DNA of 64,000 nt from Caldicellulosiruptoraceae bacterium PP1 (GTDB lineage Bacteria; Bacillota; Thermoanaerobacteria; Caldicellulosiruptorales; Caldicellulosiruptoraceae): positions 62,001-126,000 of the forward strand of contig JBGGOQ010000004.1 of assembly GCA_041320695.1 (NCBI GenBank). Direction: 5' to 3'. Made by a program: the position numbers and the translations under genes. This document shows, in pieces, positions 56,584-64,000 of this stretch. The notes beneath the pieces were generated by a model, which did not search any database, was not told the origin of the DNA, and was given only the letters and a program-made list of their open reading frames with translations. How positions within the stretch are numbered: the stretch's first letter is position 1; each line of letters starts with the position of its first letter.

Positions 56584-57540
56584 TTACCTTATAAAATTCT
56601 GAGTATAATATATATCCAAATCATTAGATCTAATTCTAACACCAACACCTATATAGTCAAAATTTCCTTCTATGTTGTGCCTATGCCCAGGGGAATTAAA
56701 CAAAAGATGATTAGCAAATATTGGCAGCATTTTGTTGCCATATGCAATATTTTCACCAGCAGACATAAATTTAATTCCTGCATTTGTCATCCTATCAAAA
56801 GGTGAAAGACCATCTAAATCTGTATGCGAAAAAAAGTTTAATTTAGACATATTTATTGAATGATTTAAAGCAACAGAGGCAAGTTTTTCAGAATACATTA
56901 GAGGCTTTAACTTAAGTGAAGCTCTTAATGAATTTAGATGATAGAAATTTATTTTTGCGAAAGACTCCTGAACCTTTTCAAAATCATTTATATATTTATC
57001 ATTAATTAAATAAGAATTCCAAAGAGTTTTATCAACAATAAGTATTCCATTAACATAACTTGGATTTTTCAAAAGGTCATAGAAGACAAATATATAATAA
57101 AAGTTCATATCAATACAATCATAGTCCTTGCCTAAGTTAGAATCTGAAAAAGTATAAGTTATATAATTTTTATCAATTATATACTTATTGATAATCTTAT
57201 TTTTAAAAATATTTTTAATTAAACTTGCTTTAGAACCAACAGTAACATTTTTTACACCAACAAAGTTTTTAGATGTAGTATACAAAAATACTAACTTTTT
57301 ATTAGAGAATGAGGCAATATAAAAGTCTGAAGGATTTTCATAAACATAAAAATCACCAAAAAAAAGGGAGGGTAAAACCATATATGTATTTTTAAAATCT
57401 TTAATGAAGGTATCTTGTTTTTCATAGATATATGCACTTTTTTTGCTATTATTTTCTTTTGTTGTTATACTTGCAAAAGAGGTATAATTAATAGTTAAGA
57501 ATAACATTAAAAATATAGCAAATAATTTTTTCAATTTCAT
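56584..57540 (-). CDS. Secreted CAP-domain (SCP/PR-1, YkwD-like) protein
   Basis: The 318-residue protein has a signal peptide (1-23), a 170-residue N-terminal part like the CAP-associated domain, and a C-terminal CAP domain from about residue 195. The latter has LNSLRASLKLKPLMYSEKLA, FFSHTDLDGLSPFDRM, AGENIAYGNKML, SPGHRHNI and YYTQNFI, which includes the two His and two acidic residues of the cavity. Bacterial CAP proteins are exported and linked to spores or cell walls; their activity is unsettled. ATG 57540 follows GAGAGGAG. The gene is divergent from walR with 103 nt between. Confidence 0.9.
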   Translation of the reverse strand: MKLKKLFAIFLMLFLTINYTSFASITTKENNSKKSAYIYEKQDTFIKDFKNTYMVLPSLFFGDFYVYENPSDFYIASFSNKKLVFLYTTSKNFVGVKNVTVGSKASLIKNIFKNKIINKYIIDKNYITYTFSDSNLGKDYDCIDMNFYYIFVFYDLLKNPSYVNGILIVDKTLWNSYLINDKYINDFEKVQESFAKINFYHLNSLRASLKLKPLMYSEKLASVALNHSINMSKLNFFSHTDLDGLSPFDRMTNAGIKFMSAGENIAYGNKMLPIFANHLLFNSPGHRHNIEGNFDYIGVGVRIRSNDLDIYYTQNFIR

Positions 57541-57643
57541 GTACTCCTCTCAAAATGATGTTATTTAATTTAATTGTATAATATTTATTAATAATATAAA
57601 ATAGAAAATATATGACAATATTAATAAAAAAGTAGGTGAAAAG

Positions 57644-58333
57644 ATGAGCAAAGGGCATATACTTGTAGTTGATGATGAAAAGCCAATTGTTGATATTATA
57701 AAGTTTAATCTTGAAAGAGAAGGATACAAGGTTTCATCAGCTCATGATGGAGAAGAGGCTTTTAATAAAATAAAATCAGAAAATTTTGACCTTGTTCTTT
57801 TGGATGTTATGCTTCCCAAAATGGACGGATTCACAATTGTTCGAAAGGTAAGGGAATTTTCAGAGGTTCCAATAATTATGATAACTGCAAGGGCAGAAGA
57901 AGTTGATAAGGTTTTGGGGCTTGAACTTGGGGCAGATGATTATATTACAAAGCCTTTTGGAGTAAGAGAACTTATTGCACGAATTAGGGCTAACTTAAGA
58001 AGAATAACAACACAAGGTAGCTCAGAAAAAATAATGCGTGCTGGAGAACTTACATTAAATCCAGAAACATTTGAAGTTAAAAAAGGAGAGAAAATAATTG
58101 AATTAACTGTAAGAGAATATGAGCTTTTAAAATTTTTAATGCAACAAAGAGGGCAGGTATTTACAAGAGAAAATCTTTTAGAAAAGGTATGGGATTATGA
58201 ATATTTTGGTGACGTCAGGACTGTTGATGTAACTGTTCGAAGGCTTAGAGAAAAGATAGAAGATAATCCTTCTGAACCTAAATATATCTTGACAAAAAGA
58301 GGAATAGGATATTACTTTACAACAGAACTATGA
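57644..58333 (+). CDS. walR: WalR-type response regulator (OmpR/PhoB family)
   Basis: The receiver domain has Asp10/Asp11, the phosphorylation site Asp54 in LLDVMLPKMDG, the conserved Thr in MITARAE and Lys in ITKPFG. The winged-helix output domain (130-229) ends VDVTVRRLREKIEDNPSEPK. The length (229) and the order with walK, yycH and yycI identify it as WalR (YycF), the regulator of cell-wall hydrolases and often essential in Firmicutes. A ribosome site AGGTGA lies 5 nt ahead. The gene overlaps the next frame by 4 nt if the longer walK start is used. Confidence 0.92.
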   Translation: MSKGHILVVDDEKPIVDIIKFNLEREGYKVSSAHDGEEAFNKIKSENFDLVLLDVMLPKMDGFTIVRKVREFSEVPIIMITARAEEVDKVLGLELGADDYITKPFGVRELIARIRANLRRITTQGSSEKIMRAGELTLNPETFEVKKGEKIIELTVREYELLKFLMQQRGQVFTRENLLEKVWDYEYFGDVRTVDVTVRRLREKIEDNPSEPKYILTKRGIGYYFTTEL

Positions 58334-58362
58334 TAGTATCCTTAAAAGGGAGTAATGATTTT

Positions 58363-60048
58363 ATGACAAAAAGTATAGAAAGCAGGCTTATAATTGTTTT
58401 TGCACTGCTTGTTTTAGTTGTAATGTTTGTTTCAGACTTTTTTATAATTGACAGGGTAAGAAATTATTATTTTGATGAGCTTAAAAAAAGAATAGAATAT
58501 AATATCACATCATCCATTGTTAAGGTTCTTCAAAATAGGAATTTATCAAGTGATAAAATACAAGAGATAGCAGATAACACAATAAAAGAAAGCCCTTATG
58601 GATTTAATGTTGATAAGCTTATAATAACAGATGTTCAAGGTAAGGTTGTAGCATCTTTTCCAAGGATGGATACAACCTATTTTCCATCCGACTATATACT
58701 AAATGCACTATCCGGTATTAGAACATCAGTTGTAGATACATCAAAACAAAAGCTTATTTTATGCTATCCTGTATCTGATGATGATGGAATATTTAGAACC
58801 CTTTATATAGAAATGTCTACACAAAATGTATCAAAGACAATAGAGGATATAAAGAATATATTAATAACAGCACATATTATAACTTTATTTGTTGCTATGA
58901 TTTTAGGTTTTCTTTTTGCAAGAACACTTTCAACTCCAATAAAATTGCTTACAAAAAAGGCAATTCAGATTTCAAAAGGTGATTTTGAACAAAACATTAA
59001 TGTTTTATCAGAGGATGAAATTGGAAAGCTTGCCATAGCATTTAATGAAATGACAAAAAACCTCAAAGAAAACATATTGAGCCTTAGAACAGAAAAAGAA
59101 AAAATGGAAAAGATACTTGAGAATATGAATGACGGTCTTATAGCGATAGGATCTAAAGGTGATATTGTACATATAAATAAAACAGCGAGAATATATATTG
59201 AAAAGCCTTTAGATGAATTTATAGATATGTTAAAAAGCAATCAAGATAATATTGTTGAAATAAATAATAAGATTCTTGATGTAAATTATACACCATTTGT
59301 TGACTCAGAAGGCAAAGAAGGGAAGATTTACATCCTTCATGATATCACAGAACAATTCAATTTAGATAAGATGAGAAAAGAGTTTGTTGCTAATGTTTCA
59401 CATGAGTTAAGAACACCTATTACTACAATAAAAAGCTATTCAGAGACATTATTATCGGTAGATGATAATGAGATAAAAAATCAATTTTTAGGTGTTGTTA
59501 TAAACGAATGTGATAGAATGACAAGACTGGTATCAGATCTTTTGTACCTTTCGAAAATTGATGCTGGTGAAAATATGTTTAAGTTTGAAGATGTATCATT
59601 GAAAGATATAGTTTTATCTGTATGTGATAAGCTAAGGCTTCATGCACAAAAGAAAAATCAAGAAATAATTTCAAATGATATTATTGATATTGTATGTAAT
59701 GTAGACAGAGATAAAATTGAACAAGTTGTTACAAATATTGTTTCAAATGCTATAAAGTATATTCAAGAAGGTGGAAGAATAGAGGTAAGTATAAAGGATG
59801 AAGGTGAACTTGCGTGCGTTATTGTAAAAGATAATGGTCCTGGGATACCGCAAGATGACCTTCCAAAGATATTTGATAGATTTTACAGGGTTGATAAAGC
59901 TCGTTCAAGAGAGCTTGGTGGTTCAGGGCTTGGTCTTTCTATAGCTTATGAGATTGTAAAAAAACATAATGGTAATATTAAAGTAGAGAGTTCAATAGGA
60001 GAAGGCACAACCTTTTATATTTGTTTGCCGACAAAAAAGCAAATGTAA
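58363..60048 (+). CDS. walK: WalK-type sensor histidine kinase
   Basis: Two membrane spans (about residues 8-28 and 168-188 of this start) enclose an extracellular sensor of about 140 residues. HAMP, a PAS-like segment (ILENMNDGLIAIGSKGDIV), HisKA with His347 in NVSHELRTPITTIKSYSE, and HATPase (IVSNAIKYI, DNGPGIPQDDLPKIFDRFYR, GGSGLGLSI) follow. This is the WalK order. I chose ATG 58363 because AAAAGGGAG precedes it; ATG 58330 in the same frame overlaps the walR stop and lacks a site. The kinase senses wall status, in other species the peptidoglycan precursor or its fragments. Confidence 0.92.
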   Translation: MTKSIESRLIIVFALLVLVVMFVSDFFIIDRVRNYYFDELKKRIEYNITSSIVKVLQNRNLSSDKIQEIADNTIKESPYGFNVDKLIITDVQGKVVASFPRMDTTYFPSDYILNALSGIRTSVVDTSKQKLILCYPVSDDDGIFRTLYIEMSTQNVSKTIEDIKNILITAHIITLFVAMILGFLFARTLSTPIKLLTKKAIQISKGDFEQNINVLSEDEIGKLAIAFNEMTKNLKENILSLRTEKEKMEKILENMNDGLIAIGSKGDIVHINKTARIYIEKPLDEFIDMLKSNQDNIVEINNKILDVNYTPFVDSEGKEGKIYILHDITEQFNLDKMRKEFVANVSHELRTPITTIKSYSETLLSVDDNEIKNQFLGVVINECDRMTRLVSDLLYLSKIDAGENMFKFEDVSLKDIVLSVCDKLRLHAQKKNQEIISNDIIDIVCNVDRDKIEQVVTNIVSNAIKYIQEGGRIEVSIKDEGELACVIVKDNGPGIPQDDLPKIFDRFYRVDKARSRELGGSGLGLSIAYEIVKKHNGNIKVESSIGEGTTFYICLPTKKQM

Positions 60049-60139
60049 ATATTATTTAATTACTTTGTAACATTGTCGTAATATTAAAAAGTTATAATTA
60101 AGGTAGGCATTATATAAGTTTAAATGAGGTTGTGCAGAT

Positions 60140-60637
60140 ATGAAAAGATTATCATTTTTACTATTTATAATAATTTTATTAACAACTGTAGTAACTTATG
60201 CTTCAAATGATAAGTCAGAAAATAGAGTAAAATATCTTAATAGTGTTAAAATAGATAATCAAGAAATTAAGAGTAATTCAAATGATTTGTTTGATATAAC
60301 TTCTGACATTGTTTACTCTACTGATACACAACAAATTTTAATCTCTGGCAAATCTATTGAAGGTTGTGAAATATCAATTTACAACAATGAAAAACCAAAA
60401 GGGTTTACAACTAATGATTTATCTGAAAAATTGATAGTTGGCAATAGTAATCTATTTGCAAAAACAATTGAACTTAATAAAGGAGATAATTTTATTTTAA
60501 TAGTTGGCAAGATAGATAATAAAGTTCAAATAGTTATATTTAAGACTAAATTAATAGAAAAGAGCAAACAGAGTGATTTAAAAAAAGCTATGGGTAAGAT
60601 TATTGATAATATATTAAACATTTTCAATAATAAATAA
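60140..60637 (+). CDS. Small secreted protein of unknown function within the wal locus
   Basis: A signal peptide (residues 1-21, MKRLSFLLFIIILLTTVVTY) precedes about 140 residues with beta-rich character (QQILISGKSIEGCEISIYNN, GDNFILIVGKIDNKVQIVIF). The segment resembles a bacterial Ig-like fold of the kind that follows wall or sugar modules, but I cannot name a family. It sits between walK and yycH, where the Bacillus locus has no gene. Exported position and location suggest a wall-sensing accessory protein; this is inference. Confidence 0.7.
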   Translation: MKRLSFLLFIIILLTTVVTYASNDKSENRVKYLNSVKIDNQEIKSNSNDLFDITSDIVYSTDTQQILISGKSIEGCEISIYNNEKPKGFTTNDLSEKLIVGNSNLFAKTIELNKGDNFILIVGKIDNKVQIVIFKTKLIEKSKQSDLKKAMGKIIDNILNIFNNK

Positions 60638-60655
60638 TTTTAGAGGGTTTTAATT

Positions 60656-61963
60656 ATGAGAAAGTCTATAATTGAGAATATAAAATCAATAGTGCTGGGT
60701 ATCTTAATTATACTCAGCATTTATTTATATATGATAGTTTTTTTTCAAAATCCAATAGAGAGTTATTTTGGGTTTATTTCGACATCATTTTTAAACCAAG
60801 ATGATAATAAAAATTTAACAGATATATCAATAATTACTACTATAAATCCTAGAAAGGTAATTTATATAGAAAATAAGTCACTTTTGAAGGTTGTTTTTTC
60901 AAATGATGATTTATATAAAAGTATTATAAATGGTTTTATTGATGAAATAAAAAGAAATATACTTACTAATAACTATAAAATTGATGATTATTATGCTGAC
61001 TTTAAAAAAGACGATGCACAAAAATATATTAATTTTGAATATTCATATTTCTTAAACATTCATTTGTTCAGTCAAACATTATTTAATAAGGATATATTTA
61101 AAAATATGATGCCATTTTTCTTTGATAAGGTTTACATATACAAGTCGGATGGCAGTTTAAAAATTTGTTTTATGAATTCAACAATACAAAAGGCAGTAGT
61201 TATTTCTATAAATGATGGTGCAAGCTGGATTGCTGACATTATGGATAAGATTGATAGTCAAAACTCTAATATATTTTCATACGCATCAAGCTTAGGTTGG
61301 AGCGATTTAGCTCCAGAAGATGCTTTAATACCAATAAAGCTTAGCAATCTTAGGCTATATGAAGTAAAGGTAAAGGCAAGTGAAAGTAAGAAAAATATAT
61401 TAATAAAAAGACTTTTTGGAGACACACTCTTTACAAGAACTTCAATAGATAGCTCTGGAAACTCTATAATTACAGACGAAAGAAAAGAACTTGTATTAAA
61501 AAGGGATGGAAGTTATCAATTTACAATATTAGATAAACTACCAGAAAACAAGATGGACATAAGGAAAGCAATTTTATTTTATCTTGCAAATTTTTATTTT
61601 GGCGATGAAGTTTATATAAATAGCATTTATCAATTTAATAACGAAACAGAGATAATCATGAATCTAAAAATTGATGGTATTGATGCTGAGGTGTTCAGTA
61701 ATAAAGAATTTGTAAGGATTGTTCTTAATGATGGATATCTAACAAAGATTGAAGGGATTTTATTGGATATTGAAAAGGGTAGAAGAACATATATTGATAT
61801 TGATGGAGTATCAGCCATTGACAAACTAAAAGAAACTAATGGGAACATTTATATGCACAGAATTGATTTAAAATATATTCTATCAAATAATTTAAACAGC
61901 TATCCTTTATGGGAGATAAAAACTAAAAATGGGGTTATATATATAGATGCTATAAATAATTAA
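60656..61963 (+). CDS. yycH: YycH-like regulator of WalRK
   Basis: The 435-residue protein has one N-terminal membrane span (residues 10-31) and a large extracellular part, as YycH does. Conserved-looking stretches include FMDKIDSQNSN-like MDKIDSQNSNIF, YQFTILDKLPENKMDIRKAI and the DGYLTKIEGILLDIEKG region. Position downstream of walK and before a YycI-like gene supports the call more than sequence. In Bacillus, YycH and YycI form a membrane complex that restrains WalK; in Staphylococcus they activate it. Confidence 0.78.
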   Translation: MRKSIIENIKSIVLGILIILSIYLYMIVFFQNPIESYFGFISTSFLNQDDNKNLTDISIITTINPRKVIYIENKSLLKVVFSNDDLYKSIINGFIDEIKRNILTNNYKIDDYYADFKKDDAQKYINFEYSYFLNIHLFSQTLFNKDIFKNMMPFFFDKVYIYKSDGSLKICFMNSTIQKAVVISINDGASWIADIMDKIDSQNSNIFSYASSLGWSDLAPEDALIPIKLSNLRLYEVKVKASESKKNILIKRLFGDTLFTRTSIDSSGNSIITDERKELVLKRDGSYQFTILDKLPENKMDIRKAILFYLANFYFGDEVYINSIYQFNNETEIIMNLKIDGIDAEVFSNKEFVRIVLNDGYLTKIEGILLDIEKGRRTYIDIDGVSAIDKLKETNGNIYMHRIDLKYILSNNLNSYPLWEIKTKNGVIYIDAINN

Positions 61964-61977
61964 AGGGCTGATGAATT

Positions 61978-62709
61978 ATGAATTGGTCAAAGGTAAAAAC
62001 AATTGCTATTATTGCATTTTTGATAATTAACATTTACTTGGTATTTAGGCTTTACAGCCAAATACCAATGACATCCATAATACCAGATACACAAATTAAA
62101 AAAGCTATTGCAATTTTAAATAAAAATGGAATTGCTATAAAATGTAAAATTCCAAATGAAATATATTCTGTATCAAAACTCAATGTTATGGTTGAAAGTA
62201 GTTTTCAAGACATTATAAAAAAGCTTTTTGGTAATAGAATTGATAAATACAAAAATGAATATCAAAGTAGTTTGTATTATATAAAAATTGAAAACGGAGT
62301 TTTGCATTTGACCTCAACCTATGACATAAATCCTTTTGAACTATTAGAAATTAACCAAAATAACTACTACAAAGATCCAATTTTAAACCAGTATATTCAG
62401 ATATATAAAGGTATATTTCTGTTTGATGGGAAAATGATAGTATCCAAAAAAGATAATGGGGTCCAAATAACATTTTCAAAGATAAAGCCTTTGACTTTTG
62501 AATTAGATAAAAAAAGAACAATTTCATCCACAGAGGCAATATTTAACTTATTAAATCAATCTAAAAATATCAAAACAATTCAAGATATTAAGTTTGGTTA
62601 TTATCAAAAGGATTTAAATATAATAAAAGGGGAGGCATTACCTGTTTGGAGAATTATTGCTGATAATCAGGTATTCTATATAAATGCCTTCAGTGGTTGG
62701 TTAGAATAA
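61978..62709 (+). CDS. yycI: YycI-like regulator of WalRK
   Basis: The 243-residue protein starts MNWSKVKTIAIIAFLIINIY, the characteristic YycI opening with a single membrane span. The extracellular part ends in a segment QDIKFGYYQKDLNIIKGEAL with PVWRIIADNQVFYINAFSG, typical of the YycI/YycH C-terminal domain that packs against its partner. It lies 14 nt after yycH. No yycJ (walJ) gene follows; the next genes are on the opposite strand, with 2 nt between the two stop codons. Confidence 0.85.
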   Translation: MNWSKVKTIAIIAFLIINIYLVFRLYSQIPMTSIIPDTQIKKAIAILNKNGIAIKCKIPNEIYSVSKLNVMVESSFQDIIKKLFGNRIDKYKNEYQSSLYYIKIENGVLHLTSTYDINPFELLEINQNNYYKDPILNQYIQIYKGIFLFDGKMIVSKKDNGVQITFSKIKPLTFELDKKRTISSTEAIFNLLNQSKNIKTIQDIKFGYYQKDLNIIKGEALPVWRIIADNQVFYINAFSGWLE

Positions 62710-62711
62710 AA

Positions 62712-63077
62712 TCATTTTGACTTGGGATTGAAGATTAAAGAGATAACATATCCAAAAAACACAGCAGCCGCAATTCCCCCAGCTGTTTTTGTAACACCAC
62801 CCGTAAAAATACCCACAAATCCATGTTTATCTACTTCTTCAATAACTCCCTTTGCTAATAGATATCCAAAACCAGGTAAAGGGACTGTCGCACCAGCTTT
62901 GCCAATATCAACAAGCTTTTGGTATATTCCAAAAGCTTGAAGTATTGCTCCCATTGTCACAAATATAACAAGTATTCTACCTGAAGAAAGCTTGGTTCTA
63001 TCAATAAGTATTTGTGCTATTACGCAAATTAATCCACCTACTATAAAAGCATTTATAAAGCCTTTAAACAAAATCAT
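62712..63077 (-). CDS. spoVAE: Stage V sporulation protein AE
   Basis: The 121-residue membrane protein has the SpoVAE pattern: KGFINAFIVGGLICVIAQIL, IDRTKLSSGRILV, GATVPLPGFGYLLAKGV and TGGVTKTAGGIAAAVFFGYV. It belongs to the SpoVA channel that moves dipicolinic acid into the forespore and out on germination. I place the start at ATG 63077, close after AAAAGAGGTG; the reading frame stays open further upstream but that part overlaps spoVAD. It follows spoVAD after 16 nt in the same operon. Confidence 0.93.
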   Translation of the reverse strand: MILFKGFINAFIVGGLICVIAQILIDRTKLSSGRILVIFVTMGAILQAFGIYQKLVDIGKAGATVPLPGFGYLLAKGVIEEVDKHGFVGIFTGGVTKTAGGIAAAVFFGYVISLIFNPKSK

Positions 63078-63093
63078 CACCTCTTTTGCAAAA

Positions 63094-63999
63094 TCAATCA
63101 ATCTCAACAGAAATGGCATGAGAGATAACAGGTATGCTTTCACCAAGCTGGACAGTTGTAGGAGAGAGCAATGCACCTGTTGGCGCTATTAGTATTCTTT
63201 TAAATGTCCCTTCTATCATCAGTTTGTAAATATACCCTCCAAATACACAAGCAGATGCAGCACAACCACTTCCACCTGCGTGCGTATCTTGTTTTATAGG
63301 GTCAAATATAAGTATTCCACAATCAAGTAGGTTTTCTGCATTTTTTATTTCCTTTTCTTTTAGTAATTCAATCAAAAGATCCCTACCAACATATCCAAGA
63401 TCACCTGTTAACACAAGATCATAATAGTTTAAATCTCGTTTCATATCGCTTAAATGTTGAGAAATAGTAAATGCAGCAGCAGGAGCCATAGCTGCTCCCA
63501 TGTTGTTTGCGTCCTTAATTCCAAAGTCCATTATTTTTCCAACAGTATATGAGGTTATTTTTGGCTTTTTTGAGCCATCATTTGGTTTAAGCAAAAAAGC
63601 AGCAGCACCAGTAACTGTCCATTGAGATGTAAGGGTCCTTTGATTTCCAAACTCAAGTGGATATCTAAATTGCTTTTCAGCTGAACAAAAGTGTGATGAT
63701 GTTGCTGATATTGCATATCTTATTGATGATGATTCAACAAACATAGCAACTAAACCTGTTGATAAAGCAAATGTAGAACAAGCACCATACACTCCAATAA
63801 AGGGATTATCTAAATCACGAAATGCAAAATGGCTTGCCGTAAGCTGATTTAAAAGGTCTCCTCCAACTATTATTTCAATCTCCTCTTTTGCTATTTGAAT
63901 CTTTTTAATTAGCTCATCTATTGCAAGCGATAATAATTTGCTCTCTGCTAATTCCCAACTCTTTGCCCCTACGTATTCATCTACTATAATCTTGTCGAA
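63094..63999 (-). CDS. spoVAD: Stage V sporulation protein AD, C-terminal part (start beyond right edge)
   Basis: The frame is open to the window edge, so about 300 of an expected 338 residues are seen. The visible part has DEYVGAKSWELAESKLLSLA, VYGACSTFALSTGLVAMF, QWTVTGAAAFLL, VLTGDLGYVGRDLL and HAGGSGCAASACVFGGYI, the thiolase-like SpoVAD fold. SpoVAD binds dipicolinic acid as part of the SpoVA channel of the forespore inner membrane. The presence of spoVAD and spoVAE shows that the organism forms endospores, or descends from one that did. Confidence 0.93.
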   Translation of the reverse strand, partial: FDKIIVDEYVGAKSWELAESKLLSLAIDELIKKIQIAKEEIEIIVGGDLLNQLTASHFAFRDLDNPFIGVYGACSTFALSTGLVAMFVESSSIRYAISATSSHFCSAEKQFRYPLEFGNQRTLTSQWTVTGAAAFLLKPNDGSKKPKITSYTVGKIMDFGIKDANNMGAAMAPAAAFTISQHLSDMKRDLNYYDLVLTGDLGYVGRDLLIELLKEKEIKNAENLLDCGILIFDPIKQDTHAGGSGCAASACVFGGYIYKLMIEGTFKRILIAPTGALLSPTTVQLGESIPVISHAISVEID

Positions 64000-64000
64000 A

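Noticed and set aside
60100-60112. AAGGTAGGCATT match to the right end of the decayed element at 30949
   Set aside because: One 12-base match without a partner repeat or transposase traces nearby is likely chance.
62722-63192. Plus-strand open frames at the right edge
   Set aside because: They are antisense to spoVAE and spoVAD, which have clear family motifs.

Overview
The window reads as chromosome of a low-GC, endospore-forming Firmicute of the clostridial type. Supporting this are AT-rich codon use, strong GGAGG ribosome sites, spoVAE and spoVAD at the right edge, a WalRK-YycHI locus, S-layer proteins with SLH domains and no outer-membrane genes. The secreted pullulanase and alpha-amylase show a starch-degrading lifestyle. 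The amylase resembles Thermococcales enzymes, which hints at a warm habitat but does not prove it. I cannot name the species.

Layout. 1-3.2 kb: the end of an ECF sigma factor, its anti-sigma factor and an ABC-2 exporter. 3.3-7.1 kb: purA, a heptad-repeat coiled-coil protein, tRNA-Lys and tRNA-Glu, a methyltransferase and a metallo-hydrolase. 7.1-20.2 kb: a one-direction glycan operon with an O-antigen-ligase-like TPR protein, a Wzm/Wzt exporter, all four dTDP-rhamnose genes, a methyltransferase/double glycosyltransferase fusion, two further GT2 enzymes and a polyprenyl-phosphate sugar-1-phosphate transferase. This gene set matches known S-layer glycosylation (slg) clusters. 20.3-21.1 kb: a nucleotidyltransferase/HEPN pair whose HEPN gene carries an in-frame TAG. 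21.2-22.8 kb: pyrG. 22.8-23.9 kb: two membrane or cell-wall genes on the minus strand.

24.1-30.5 kb: two paralogous S-layer proteins, each behind a nearly identical promoter and leader hairpin. 30.5-31.3 kb is a gene-free stretch with a decayed ISL3-type transposase, inverted repeats and a run of small palindromes. 31.3-43.8 kb is the starch locus: a large pullulanase, an SLH-anchored non-catalytic starch-binding protein, two translationally coupled membrane sensors with eroded chemoreceptor-like tips, a free-standing LuxR/GerE-type DNA-binding protein, and an alpha-amylase. The sensor pair and HTH protein inside the starch locus are my best candidate for an undescribed system.

43.9-55.9 kb: an exported protein of unknown function, a third SLH protein, and a MacAB/YknXYZ-like exporter followed by an SLH protein made of five tandem repeats. 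56.0-57.5 kb: a DUF4160/DUF2442 pair and a CAP-domain secreted protein. 57.6-62.7 kb: walR, walK, an extra secreted protein, yycH and yycI. 62.7-64 kb: spoVAE and the 3' part of spoVAD on the minus strand.

The window as a whole is dominated by the cell surface: sugar supply, glycan assembly and export, S-layer subunits, surface starch capture and hydrolysis, and the cell-wall stress regulator. All functions are assigned by reading motifs; no database search was run.
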